From contig NC_086283.1 of the NCBI RefSeq assembly GCF_021018805.1, positions 55,604,705 to 55,668,704 of the forward strand: a DNA stretch of 64,000 nt. The letters run 5' to 3'. The notes beneath the pieces are model-generated. The model was not told the DNA's origin. It was given only the letters and a program-made list of their open reading frames with translations, and ran no database searches. Origin of the DNA: Prinia subflava. Taxonomy: Eukaryota > Chordata > Aves > Passeriformes > Cisticolidae. The position numbers were made by a program, and so were the translations under genes. Below, piece after piece: positions 1-11,587 of this stretch (within the stretch, counting starts at the first letter, position 1; each line of letters starts with the position of its first letter).

Positions 1-3000
1 TTTCTTATGTCATTGCTGTTTCCTCAATCCATGATTTTCACCTTTGGTGCCTCTCCACCCACCTTCAGGAGCAGAAGGGAGGAGGATGGGAAGGGTGGGG
101 GGCAGGAAAGTGGCACACAGTTTGGAGAGTCTCAGTGGGAGCATTAAACTAGGGACAACCTTTTCTAAGCCATGAGATATTAGTAGAAGTTCAGATTTTC
201 ATTAACAATTCCATGTCATGCATTTAACTTGTAAAAGATCAGCCTTTCATTTCTGTGCATAACATCCCCTACAGAGCTCCTCCTTGCTATGATCTCCCCA
301 TTACACTCTTAAGAGGTCTCAGCCATTAGTTAAGCCCTGGCCACTGCATCCTTAGTAGAAACCATAGACGCATAGCCTAGAGTATAACTCAGCTATGAAT
401 TTCAGTGTACTAAAACTCAGTGCCAACTTCAGGAATACTGTAGAGGTCAACAACCATTACTCCTGTGGCGATAACCATGGGTTTTCCCTTCATTAGAGAA
501 GAGATCTTATATTAGCAAGGGCCACATGGTGACATTTTCCTCCCTCAGGAGTTTCAGTCTGCCCTACATTTTGTGAAGGTTCCTCGAGCTCTGAAGAATG
601 ATGTGAAGAGAGACAGCTGTGGCATCATTTCTATATTTCTTCTGAGGTTTTTTCATCATATCATGGTATTTTATTGAACATTAGATGAATGAATACTGTG
701 AATACCTGTCGTATTGTCCTTTTACACTTAATGAACAACTGTAACATCTTTCCTCTGCTTCACTTTATCCTAACAATGAGTTTGCCTCTGTAAGCTCATT
801 CCTTTTATATCTAATTTTCTCAGTTGTTTCTGAATTGAATTTCTTGGGTTCATCCTTGCCTAACAGACAGCATTAGGAACTATTCATGGCTTAAAAGTCA
901 GGCCTGTGAATGTTCGCAGGATGCTGGCTTCAGTTGGATTTTAGCTCTTTTGCAACTCAAGCTTCTTTAAGTTCCTAATGTCCACAAAGTGAGACTATAG
1001 TGGTAATGAGGATGTGCTGGACTTAGGCAGTGGTGGTCTGAAACCACCAATAGTTGTGGCTGATTTGTCTTATTTCCACTTGTCGATATTATACATAGTG
1101 GATTTTGCTACTGACACTTAAAAGGTAGAATTGACATTTTAGCTAAAGACACTTAGGAAAGTTTGGGATTCTTTGTGTGTCTTTCAGGTGGCCTAAGCTT
1201 TAATATTAGACTTATTTACCTTACTGTAGACTTACAGGAGAGAGCATTACAAGCAAAGAATTTCTAGACACCTAGGCCGAAATTTTATCACGACCCAAAT
1301 ATCTTCCAGTAATTTTTATTCTCTTTCTTCCTTATTATCACACATTAAATGAAACCAAGACCGTGGTTTCAAACCCTGTGATATATCTCTGGAAAGAACA
1401 GCTGCAAAACAAGTTTTATTCATCTCAGCTTGGAATCAATTTTAACAGATTTTTGAGAGTTTGTGAATATAATACCATCAATCATATCATAATGAGTGAT
1501 ACCTACAAACAACCTCTTATTTGTACCCAGAAAAATATGGGACTGAATTTACTGAGATGATGTATTTAGAAGTATGGAATAATTCTCCTCCAGTATTTGC
1601 TGTTCATCCTCATGGGACTCTGATTTGAATAACAAACTGTACAGGGAATTGGGGGCACAAGGGCTTAAGCCACTTATGCTCCCAAGAAATATTCCTGAAG
1701 AGTAATTTGAAACAGGCAAGGTATCTGAATTATCACTTTTCTGGCACACTTTTCACACTGAGGAGTTCAAACTAAGGGATATTACAGAATTCTTACCATC
1801 CTATTTTGATGTCTATTCAGTGAATTTCCTAAGCTTGTCTTTATAAACCAGTAGATTATTCAGTCCCTTTGCCATTTAATTGAATTATTTAAACTGAGGA
1901 AGAAAAATGCTGTAAAGCATGACAAATTACAATTTTTAAAAAAGTCACATGAAATGTCACAACATTTTTTTTCATTATTCCAAGGCGGTACAGGATCTGA
2001 ACAAAGCCACTTGCCAACAATTTAGCCTAAATATTTCATCATGAAATTTCTCCTGGAATTCTGAATGAATGTTACTCTTCCTTCCCCCATTCACAGTGGT
2101 CATTTCATAGGTACTGAACTACAGAAGACCTGATACCTACCAGCAGCTAATGCTGAGTGATGGAGTGCTTCATGGCAGTGAAATCTAGAGACTGCACAGC
2201 TTTAGTTTATTGAATATTGTTTGTGACTGGGAATTTAGGGTATTGTAAGAGAACAATAAATATTTCAGAGTTTTCTTAACAAATTCACAGGGCTAACAAA
2301 CATGAATATAATATTTTGGATTAAAAGCTTTCATGTATTGCAGAGCAGGGAATTATGATTATTGAAAGCTCTAGAAAGTACTTCCAATATACAGAATTAG
2401 GCCTCTGAGCAAACAGTACTATTATTTTTCTCCTGCTCTCTTTACTTAAAAAGTGACACATGGTGATGAACTCTTTAAGGAAAAGTATTGATAGGCTACA
2501 TTCAAAGGGCCCAGCATTTGCCAGTATGCTAATAGATTCCCCCCCAAAAAAAGTCATTAAAAAGTAGGTATTTTTGTTGTAATATTCAAATGTCTATTCT
2601 TCTAGCACAAATGGTTAGGATGAATGGGTGACTTCTCACTCTTTCAAAAAAAAAATTGAAGAAAATTAGCAGTTGCCCAGAAATACCATAATTTTTTTTT
2701 ACTTTCTGTATAGTTAAAGTAGAGATCTTTTCCCTTCAATGATTTAAAAGACTCAAGCTGGTGTTTTATAAACACAAAACTTTTCAAGCTTGTCTGGAGA
2801 CTTGACAAGTATTATTTATAAAACAATACACAATTTAATAATAGGAAGTTATGCAATCCTTGATGAGTGAAATTAACAGTAAATTTCAATAAACGTCTTC
2901 TTTTTTATACTATGCTGCTTTGGGATTATGATGTTTCCTAATTGTAAAGACAGAGTCAATAGCTGAGGCATAGCTTTTACATATGAGCTTATACTGGACA

Positions 3001-3900
3001 GAGAACTCAAACAATGAAAAGGTACAATTTTAAAATAATTGTCATCAAAATATAGTCATAATTTTTTGTGTCACATCTTTCATCCAGGGCTTTTATTTCT
3101 GTATTTCATTTTTTCCCAAAACTTAAGTTTGAAATAGTTTATATATGGTATAGCATATTCTAGTATTTACAAATTAATTTGGTTCTTTAATCAATAGCCC
3201 ATGATAACTACAAAGGAAAAAGAGAGGAAGCATTGCTTCAGGTCCAGCTTTCTTGTAAACTGAGATCATATGTTGGCAAACACTTCCTTCTTTTTCCATT
3301 TCCATTCATCTTAATATCAATTTTTTATAGAGCACAAGAAAATCTGCATGCAAGGAAAACCAGTCTGAGTCACATCTTAAAAAAAAAAAATCAGTAATCG
3401 GGCAATGCATTTCTGGGCAAATATAACAAGCCTGCAGTGGCAGTGAAAGGCAGGGGAGCATAACAGAAATGGCTCAGAAATTTGCTGCTGCAAAGCCTCA
3501 GGAAATGACTTTGTACATACAAAGACTTGCAACTGTCAGACTTGGCTGTGAGCTCAGGAGATCTTGAAGATGTAATTATGAGATCATCATCAGCCAATGC
3601 AAAATCTTCACGCCTATCACACACCTCATGCCTATCACATACTTTACTATGTTCCCCTACACAGAAAGTAATTTTCAACCAAGCAATGTAAAGAATTGAG
3701 AGAAAGGACAGCAAAGATCATTTCTACAGAAGAATGTCAGAGAGTTTTGTCATTAGGGCAAGCACAGATTATCACCACCTTGGTGTTGGGACCCCAACTA
3801 CTCCTAGTGCTGAGAACCTCAAATCTGAAGTATCCCATACTTTGTGTGGGGTTGGTGAGAATTTGTGTATAAAATTCCACCATGAAAATTTACCCTTGAA
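1..3900. other. AT-rich intergenic DNA, nothing recognised
   Basis: No conserved exon, transposable-element family or RNA gene is recognised here. Reading frames are all short (longest 107 codons) and have no family signature. Confidence 0.5.
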
Positions 3901-3954
3901 TTTCAAATAAACTTTAAATAAATTTCAAATAAACTTCAAATAAACTTCATAAAC
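3901..3954. repeat. Short tandem repeat, unit about 11-12 bp
   Basis: About five degenerate copies of TTTCAAATAAAC lie head to tail, with unit lengths of 9 to 12 bp. The array is AT-rich and sits in otherwise unremarkable DNA. Confidence 0.75.
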
Positions 3955-4825
3955 ACAGGTTTTCACTATTTGGCCCAGAGCAGTTAAAGGTAAGCATTCT
4001 CCATTGTCATTTCTACACATTCAGGGAAATCGGGATCTATTATTTGCCAAACAATAATTTTAGTATCTTTCTACTTGAAAAATTGTATGGAAGCTATCTT
4101 ACAGCATAAGTATGAAGGCCTTAGGGCTTGCACTTGTTTTCATTTGATAGAACTGATGTGACACTTGAAAAGGATTGTACACTTTTTTCTCAATGCAAAA
4201 GAATGAACATGCATTTCTCCTGAGTAATCTGAGTTCAGTGAGAAAGAAATGGGTGTTCATCTGTGGTTTCTACAGTCATGTTCAATTTTCCTTGAATTTG
4301 CAATAGAAGTGTAAGTAGTCTCAAACAATAAAAACACATCTGGAAAGTTGCTTCCTTTTTTAGTCACCTTTTTTTCAGTCTACTGATGAGTATTAGTGAT
4401 GAAAGTAATTTAGGATCTTCTCAGGTGGTGATACAGGATGTAGTTACAGGATGTTCTGATTGAACATGATTTTTGCAATGAATTATCTTCATTTTCTGGT
4501 AGTGATTCAAAAAGATTTCTTTCAGTCTGTGGGAATTATGTCAATTTTCATATATATGAATTCAGAGAAATTAAGATAATTAAATATAGCATCACACTAT
4601 GCTACCATAATTCTTGGCCAGAAATTTTAAATGTTTTGCAATAAACCTGGTTCTTGAGGAGATTTTCTGACCAATTTCCCAACCAAACAGCCTTGATAAG
4701 AATCTGAACTTCAGGACATTTCACATAAACTAGTAATCCTTTTGAGGTCAGCTATTCACTAATTTTTTCTCAGTAATTCTAATATAATTATAATTATAAT
4801 TTGACCAGGAGTATGGTTTATAAGG

Positions 4826-5047
4826 GCTGGGTTTTTTTAGTTTTTTGGTGGTTTGGGATTTGATAGGTTTTTTCTGTTTGTTTGTTTTAGGTTTTTTTGT
4901 TTGGTTTGGTTTAGTTTGCTTTGGTTTGGTGGGGTTTTTTGGGGTTTTGCTGTTTTTGTTGTTTGGTGTTGTGGGGTTTTTGGTTTTTGGTTTGTTTGTT
5001 TGTTTGGTTGGTTGGTTGGTTGGGTTTTTTGTTGTTGCTTTGGTCAA
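4826..5047. repeat. G/T-only, strand-asymmetric low-complexity tract
   Basis: About 220 bases of the plus strand are almost entirely G and T, with runs such as TTTG repeats, GGTT repeats and GGGG separated by T tracts. All the overlapping long frames here come from the lack of stop codons in GT-rich sequence and are not genes. The G runs could form G-quadruplexes on the plus strand. Confidence 0.85.
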
Positions 5048-7315
5048 TGGAATTGCAAATAAATATATCAAATATAACAATTGTATTGTGCCTATTTATC
5101 TGATTTTTAAGTCTGTTTATTTTTCCCCAGAATTATTCAAGCTGGGGTTTCAAGTATTCAAAGAAGGAGTATTAATTTTGACTCCCATTATCTAGATATT
5201 TTAATGTCAGAAAAATTAATGTTATTCAGTAATGTGACCACCATTTAATTCACTAAGATTGCACTGCACGTAGGCCATAACAAAAGTATTTTTTGTTGTG
5301 TTTTATCTCCAGGAAATCTAGCATTCTGGCAGTGCAATATAGACAAAAGTGAGAGAACTGAGCCGTGAATGTTACTGTAGTCACAAAAAGAGGTGTCCTG
5401 AAGAGTGGCTAAACCTCTTCAAGTTCTTAAAATGGAATGTGGATCCTAGTAGCATGGGCAACTCTGGAAGCACCTGTTTCTGTCATCTTTTGTACTCTCC
5501 ACTTTAAGATGTATGTTTTCATCCTTTCTGTGGAAATGCTGCATTTTTGCCAGACCCTCTTGTATGTGTTGACTGCCAAAAGCATTGCTGCATGACAAAA
5601 CAATTGCCCAGGCTGCTTAACAGCATTCCTGTCAAAGAGGAGAGCAGGGACATATCGATCTGGTTTGCAAATGAATGTTCCTGACACATGTTGTTTTCTT
5701 CTTATTAAGTAGAGAATTGCATATGGAAAGGCTCCAATATAAATACGTTCAGATTTCTAAAATGGAAAAAAAGGTAACTTCTAATTTGTCAGACTGTAAA
5801 AAGTTGTCAGGACTTCCTGAAATAGAAGAAGACAATTATGTCTCTGTTTTCCCCATAGTTCCCATTTCAAGGACTTCTGAACCCTCTAATCAAGCAGGTT
5901 AATCAAGGTGCCATGCTGGAAATGCTACATGCTCAAGATGGACATTTCTGTTCACTTTGTAAGCAAAATATGTTGCAGAATTACCACCTAAGACCAGCAC
6001 CAGCAAAAATAATTTCAGAATTAGCTACAAAGTGGTCACAGAAGAAGTATGCTGAAGGTTTGCCCTGCTCTTTTGCCCTTCCAATGCCCTGTCTCACAAG
6101 TATACCTAATTCTATCAGGCGCTGCCAGCCAACTGATGTTGTGATGTTCTAACTACTCTTCTTTCCAGAACTCACTTCTTGTGGATACAGAGGCTGTCAT
6201 ATTGAAGGGGAATGTGCAAAGACTAAAAATGCCAGCACTAACTACTATAGCAACTCTGAAAATTCTGATGTTAAAATTAAACACTTTTGTTTACATTTTC
6301 CCTTTTCTCTGAATGGAAAATTCCCAACATCACTAGCTACATCTAACTTATAGAGAAAATACTTAAACATATGTACATTTTTTCCATAATAAACTTTAAA
6401 TCCAAATAGGAATCCCAAGAAAACTGATTGTCATCTGAACTCTGTGAAAGATCATAAATATGAAGTGAAAATACTGCACAAATAAGTTTTGTAGATAGAA
6501 CTGAAAAATGAGGTTTGGAAAGTAGATAGAAACTACCTTCAACTCCTGCTTATCTCAGCAGTTATTAAAATGCATTGTTTCCAAAAATGTAAGTAGCAAT
6601 GATCCATGTGGAGTAGTAAAAGCATGTGAAATATCATCCATTGAAACAATCAAAAGAATGTCAATGATGCACTGGAGAGGCACAGAACATGTTCTTTGCT
6701 GGCTTAGAAATGAAAAATAGATTTAAAGACAGATTTATCTGGGGAAGGGGAGAATAAAATTTATAATAAAATCAAACAATGTACACCAAGATTCCCACTT
6801 TGTTATCAAGACTCCAACTGAATGGTTGATTTCTGCTAAAACTAAGCTATTCTAGCATATAAGAGAGAATCTAAAAATAAAATTAGAGAAACCTATAGAT
6901 TTTTATTTCTACACGCTTTTGAATAGCCTTTCCTACTGCTTTAAGTTAATGTGGAAATAAAGGCTGTAAAGCACCAAGTTATGCAGGATAGAGCAGAGGA
7001 CACCAATAATGCTGGCAGCTCAGTGGAAAGGGCAGCCCTGCAGTGTTTGCCTTTTCTCACACACATAAGAGCCTGAGCTGGTCACCACAAGGAACTCTCT
7101 AACACTGACCCATGGCTCCTTCCAGTCACTGGTAGGTGAGGGTGGAAGGAGAAAAACTACATGCATAATTTTTTTTTGCACCGAGTTCTGGGAGAGGGCT
7201 TGAATGTGTTCCAGAGCCTAGAGATACACCAAAGCCCCAGGGTGTAAACTGTCTGAGAATCAAACGTAAAATAAATATTGAAGACCACCAACTTCAATAG
7301 AAATTAGCTCTGGTT
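5048..7315. other. AT-rich intergenic DNA, nothing recognised
   Basis: No repeat family, exon or RNA gene is recognised. Frames are short and lack conserved motifs. Confidence 0.5.
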
Positions 7316-7321
7316 CACCTG

Positions 7322-7786
7322 TGTTGTAGTTTATATTTTGGGGAGGTCCCTGGGGAGGGTCCCCCGGGAGACCCCCGGGTCCTAGGGTTGTGGGTGTTCC
7401 CGTGCTGGCAGGCAAAGAGACTTCAGACGGCTGCTGAGGTGCTGATCGGATGAGGGTTTATTCAGAGTCTCCCTCCAGGCAGGGAGCACGGTCCTGCGGG
7501 ATAGGGGGAAGGGAAGGGAAGGGGAGAGGGGGAAGGGAAGGGGAGAGGGGGAAGGGGGGAGAGGGAAGGGGAGAGTTTGGAGACCTCCAGGGGGAAGAAC
7601 GGCAAAGAGGCCGAGCCTTCTGCCTTTGCATTCTTAACACAGAGGTTCAAAGTGGACGCGGTAACATTCTCCAGGCAATAGAGTTACAGGTACACGATAC
7701 TGCAGGGAGGGTACAGACTTGGGATAAACCACACATTTTCCAGGGGTGAACAAGAGCATACCATTTCAATAAAATGCAATTGCACA
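7322..7786 (-). repeat. 3' LTR of the ERVK-like element
   Basis: This 465-bp LTR has terminal TG/CA, AATAAA at 7457-7462 on the minus strand and a purine-rich array at about 7500-7573. It differs from its partner mainly in the array and by scattered substitutions near the U3 edge. Confidence 0.88.
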
Positions 7787-7801
7787 ATTCACCCTTTTTT
7801 T
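7787..7801 (-). promoter_or_regulatory. Polypurine tract
   Basis: On the minus strand AAAAAAAGGG is followed by TGAAT and then the TG of the 3' LTR. Position and composition fit the plus-strand priming site of a retroviral element. Confidence 0.7.
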
Positions 7802-8819
7802 ATTTAAAATGTGAGAAGAGAAATATGACATATGACAATCAGCAATTTAAAAATGAAACAGTAATTACACAGTTTTGCAGCACAAAACGAAATACAATTG
7901 CAGTAAGGATTATGTTACACTGTGAACAGTTTATCTGACCTTGTAATTGCAGTAGACGGGTTGTGTGGATTCATATTGCAAATACAAACAAATTAACGAA
8001 GTTGTCAGAGCTTTTCCACTGTGACTGGCCTACTAGTGTCTAGCCTTTTCCAACTGGCTTTTCAGACCACCACAGCCCCCAGTTTAGGCTGTGGCGCTGA
8101 CCTCTGCTCCCACTCTAGGGACAGGAAAACACGTGGAGTTTCCCGGGCTCCACACACGGCCTCAGATTCTCACCCAAGGATCTGAGCCAAATCACTCCTT
8201 TCACTTTCCAACTGGTTCAACCAAAGGACCCACACTCTGCATGCAATTGTTTACATTCATCCATATGTACCCCTTGGGGATTTTTTTCGTCCATACTTGC
8301 ACCAGAAGTGTCGGAGACTTAACAAAAGACCCCCAGTTTTAGGTCATCATAAGAAAACAAAAGGAAAAAACTACAAAAACTGTCAAATACTTTGTCAGAC
8401 ACCATATTAGGTTATCAGTCACCCTCAGAATGAACTGAGGACAGTATAAACCCAAAAGCATTACTGATTCAATAGTCTACCACTTAATCACGCCTTACAA
8501 GAAGACAATTCAAAAACTGCTTCCCTTGGATCTACACTTGTGACCTGAAAAGGCCTCTGCTTTCTAAAACAGAAAACAGGGGAATCTACAATATTCACAC
8601 ACACAAAAACTAGAAAGGCATAATTGTAAAACTACTTCATGGGGAAAGTAGAATTAACAATTATACAAGGCTGTAAAACTGGTATTACAAATTCACTTTA
8701 GCTTTGGGGTTTGGTTTCTTAGCGTTTACCTTGTGGGACTTGGAAAGCAGAATGTGGGACTGAGGGCACGTGGCCATGGTGGCCATGCGGTTACATTGCA
8801 CATGGCACTAGCCATGCCG
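7802..8819 (-). other. AT-richer interior of the ERVK-like element
   Basis: About 1 kb between the polypurine tract and the GC-rich block. No gag, pol or env motif is seen on the minus strand and frames are short. It may be remnant 3' interior of a parent provirus, but I cannot assign it. Confidence 0.4.
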
Positions 8820-9687
8820 TGCCGGGTTTAGCAGGAAGGGGTTAACTCTCGGGGGTTTGTTAAGGGAAAGGGGGTTAGGGAGAAGGAGCAGCAAGGGGAG
8901 GAGGGAATAAGGTTGAGGAAGGAGGTTACACAATTTACAAAACCAAGTTTTGGATGGTGCGGGGCTTGGGCTCTTTTCACTGCTGTCTGGGGCGTTGGCT
9001 GCTTGGGCTCGATCGATGGTGTGCGGGGCCTTTCTTGCCGCTGCTGCCGGGCGGGGGGAGGGGTGCCTGTCCTCCGCGCAGCTTCTCCAGGTGCTGGGGC
9101 CCGCACACGCACTACGGCGGGGCTGGGGCCACCTGTCTGCTCGCGCCAGGACTGCCCCGCACTGCAGCGGGGTCTTGCCAGGCCGGGGCCACTCCGCCGC
9201 CAGGGCCGCGCCGGGCCAGGGCCACGCCGGCGCTTCGCCACCCGCGCCAGAACCACTGTGCTTGCACTGCGCCGCCGCTTTGCCACCCGCGCAGTGGCTG
9301 TCGCGCTGCTGGGGCTTTCGCCGCCCGCCCCAGGCAGCCGCGGGCTGGAGGGGCCACGCCGCTGCGCCGCCACAGCAGTCCCACCACGCTGGGCCTCACA
9401 CCATAGCCTTGCCGTGCTGGAGCCGCACCACCTGCGCCGCACCATCCGGCGGGGCTGTGCAGCCCACGCAGCGCCGAGGCGGGCCGGGGCCCCAAGGGGC
9501 TGGGACCCGGGCCTGTGCCGGGCTGGTTGGTAGTGGTGGAACAGCGGCGTGGTGGCTCACGAGGTCTCTGTACAGTGGGGGAGGGGCTGCCCCGGGCTAC
9601 GATGGCCGGGAACAGCCGCTCCACCGGAGACGGCACTGAAGTGGTGTTACCGTGGTCCATCCTTGTCTCAGGGTCGTTGGTGCTGTT
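8820..9687 (-). other. GC-rich interior of the ERVK-like element with overlapping open frames
   Basis: This part is strikingly GC- and CpG-rich compared with its AT-rich surroundings. On the minus strand it holds a 182-codon frame (9112-9660) whose ATG is 27 bases after the primer-binding core, and an overlapping 205-codon frame (8828-9445). Long frames are also open on the plus strand, as expected from GC-rich sequence with few stops, so coding potential is doubtful. The 205-codon frame contains the basic segment ARVAKRRR twice because of an imperfect internal duplication. No retroviral domain is recognised. It could be leader sequence, a captured host segment or decayed gag. Confidence 0.45.
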
Positions 9688-9707
9688 GCCCCACGTTGGG
9701 CATTTAT
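9688..9707 (-). promoter_or_regulatory. Primer-binding site, lysine-tRNA type, degenerate 5' part
   Basis: On the minus strand GCCCAACGTGGGGC (9688-9701) lies 6 bases inside the 5' LTR. This matches the core of the Lys-1,2 tRNA primer-binding site used by several class II retroviruses. The expected TGGC at its 5' end is instead AAAT, so the site is altered or divergent. Confidence 0.75.
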
Positions 9708-10168
9708 TGTTGTAGTTTATATTTTGGGGGGGGTCCCCGGGGAGGGTCCCCCGGGAGACCCCCGGGTCCTAAGGGTCGTGGGTGTTCACGTGCTGGCAGG
9801 CAAAGAGACTCCAGACGGCTGCTGAGGTGCTGATCGGATGAGGGTTTATTCAGAGTTTCCCTCAGGCAGGGAGCACGGTCCTGCGGGAGAGGGGGAAGGG
9901 AAGGGGAGAGGGGGAAGGGAAGGGGAGAGGGGGAAGGGGGGAGAGGGAAGGGGAGAGTCTGGAGACCTCCAGGGGGAAGAACGGCAAAGAGGCCGAGCCT
10001 TCTGCCTTTGCATTCTTAACACAGAGGTTCAAAGTGGGCGCGGTAACATTCTCCAGCCAATGAGGTTACAGATACACGATACTGCAGGGAGGGTACAGAC
10101 TTGGGATAAACCATACATTTTCCAGGGGTGAACAAGAGCATATCATTTCAATTAAATACAATCCCACA
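9708..10168 (-). repeat. 5' LTR of the ERVK-like element
   Basis: This 461-bp LTR is the upstream copy in the minus-strand orientation. It has terminal TG/CA, an AATAAA polyadenylation signal at 9845-9850 on the minus strand and a purine-rich array of GGAAGGG/GGGGAGAG units at about 9886-9957. It aligns over its whole length with 7322-7786. Confidence 0.88.
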
Positions 10169-10174
10169 CACCTG

Positions 10175-11071
10175 GTCTCTGATGATAACTGATTCAAGTC
10201 TCAAAACTATAGGTTTAGCTTTGAGATATGCTTCTTCTGTAACCAAACATCTCTTTAATAGGGTCAAACTATACACATCTTTCAACAGAGACAGAGAAAA
10301 CAGATGAATTACAAGAAAAGAGTTTTCTCATTTTTATGTAGTCAGGTACTGCTCAATGAAAAGCTAAATTCAGTGCTAAAATGGTGAGAGAATTTTTGCC
10401 TTTGTTCTGTTGAAAGTAAGAGCAGTCAAAGCAACTGCATTTTTATTGGCTTCAGAAGCCCCTGCAAGAGAGTGAGAAAGCTAGGGGGGAGCTACTGGTT
10501 CATGGGATGAAAGAAAGACACTGTATCCATCACTTTTCATAATGAAAATCCATCAGAGTTTGTGATTGCTTACAGGCTCAGAACTACAAGAAAACAATGA
10601 TATGCCATGCTGCCTTATAGATGCAGTCTCCTTACCTCACAGCACATGAAAAATGTGTGGGAGGTAAGACAAAGTAGGGACTTTCAAGAGAGCAGGAAGC
10701 TGTGCTCCTTAACAGGCTTTGCCTCCCTCTCTCAGTCATAGTTGTCAGCTCATCTCAAAATATGGAAATGCTTTCAAATGTGCTTTTCTGCATTAGCCTG
10801 TCATTAGTTTTACACTTGGTTCTTTCAGGAGTGGCTCTTAATTACTGCAGTTCTGTTCTGTGGTCTTTGGTAAACACACACAGACTCCCTTTTTTATTCT
10901 TTCATCCTATTGAACTGAAGGTGATGACTCCAGCAGTTGCAAATGAAGTTAATGCAGGACAAAAATAACCCACTACACAGATGATTAGATACCCATCATG
11001 GATCTCACTTTTGTTACTCCAGGAGATAAGGCTTTGATATGAGTTAAAGAAAGGTAAATGTCCAGCACAGG
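10175..11071. other. Non-coding DNA, nothing recognised
   Basis: No element or exon is recognised. The 88-codon frame at 10702-10968 has a hydrophobic stretch but no known family signature. Confidence 0.4.
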
Positions 11072-11165
11072 ATCACAGAATATGCTGAGCTGAAAGGGAC
11101 CCACAAAGATTATCGAGTCCAACTTTTAGCCTCCTGTAGGATACATCAAGAATCAGCACATGTGG
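11072..11165 (-). mobile_element. CR1 LINE 3'-end fragment
   Basis: The plus strand reads ATCACAGAATATGCTGAGCT followed by AAAGGGACCCACAAAGATTATCGAGTCCAACTT, which is the reverse complement of a CR1 3' end. Only about 95 bp are present, typical of 5'-truncated CR1 copies. Confidence 0.8.
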
Positions 11166-11587
11166 AGGGAAAGGAGAACAAAACAGACTTCACTGCATTT
11201 TATTTGGAGTGAGGTGTGGCTTCAGTCCAGTTTTCTGGACAGTTCTCTGCTGCCTGAGTGGGTCATCAAATGCCTGTGCCTGATTGCCAGCATGACAGGC
11301 CTGCAGGAGTAGCTGTAGCCTTGTAACACTTACAGAGGGGGACAAGGGTTGATACATTTTGCTAATTCCCAATGGACAAAACCAAAATGCTGAACAGAGT
11401 TGCAAACACAAATATTGTTGTGAGGATAACTTCCATTTGACAGCTCCAGAACAAGTAAGTTCAAAGGCAGAGTGACTTTAACTAAAGAGCATCCTGTGAT
11501 GGTTTGAAGTTCATAAACCAGGCAGAAACCCCAATTTTGTAGTAGTTTCACATTCACTAATTTTGACCTTTCTCAGCCAATGCACCA

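Larger units (their letters stand above)
7316..10174 (-). mobile_element. Non-autonomous class II (ERVK-like) LTR element
   Basis: Two direct LTR copies (7322-7786 and 9708-10168) flank about 1.9 kb of interior. The ends are TG...CA and the flanks carry the same 6 bp, CACCTG, at 7316-7321 and 10169-10174, the duplication size usual for class II and alpharetroviral insertions. Transcription is on the minus strand: both LTRs carry AATAAA there, a lysine-tRNA-like primer-binding core follows the LTR at 9708-10168, and a purine tract precedes the LTR at 7322-7786. No gag, protease, polymerase or envelope homology is visible in the interior, so any mobilisation would need proteins from elsewhere. 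By eye the LTRs differ at about 20-25 positions, roughly 5%, which suggests a moderately old insertion. Confidence 0.88.

Noticed and set aside
4748..5195. Several overlapping open frames of 60-116 codons
   Set aside because: They result from the G/T-only composition, which lacks stop codons. The translations are low-complexity F/V/G/L or K/P/T/N runs.
7450..7749. Similar plus-strand frames in both LTRs (also 9838-10131) starting MRVYSE
   Set aside because: They are paired only because the LTRs are duplicates. They run antisense to the element and cross the purine array.
8913..9639. Plus-strand frames of 150-229 codons in the GC-rich block
   Set aside because: All frames are open because GC-rich DNA has few stops. 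They lie antisense to the element and show no domain.
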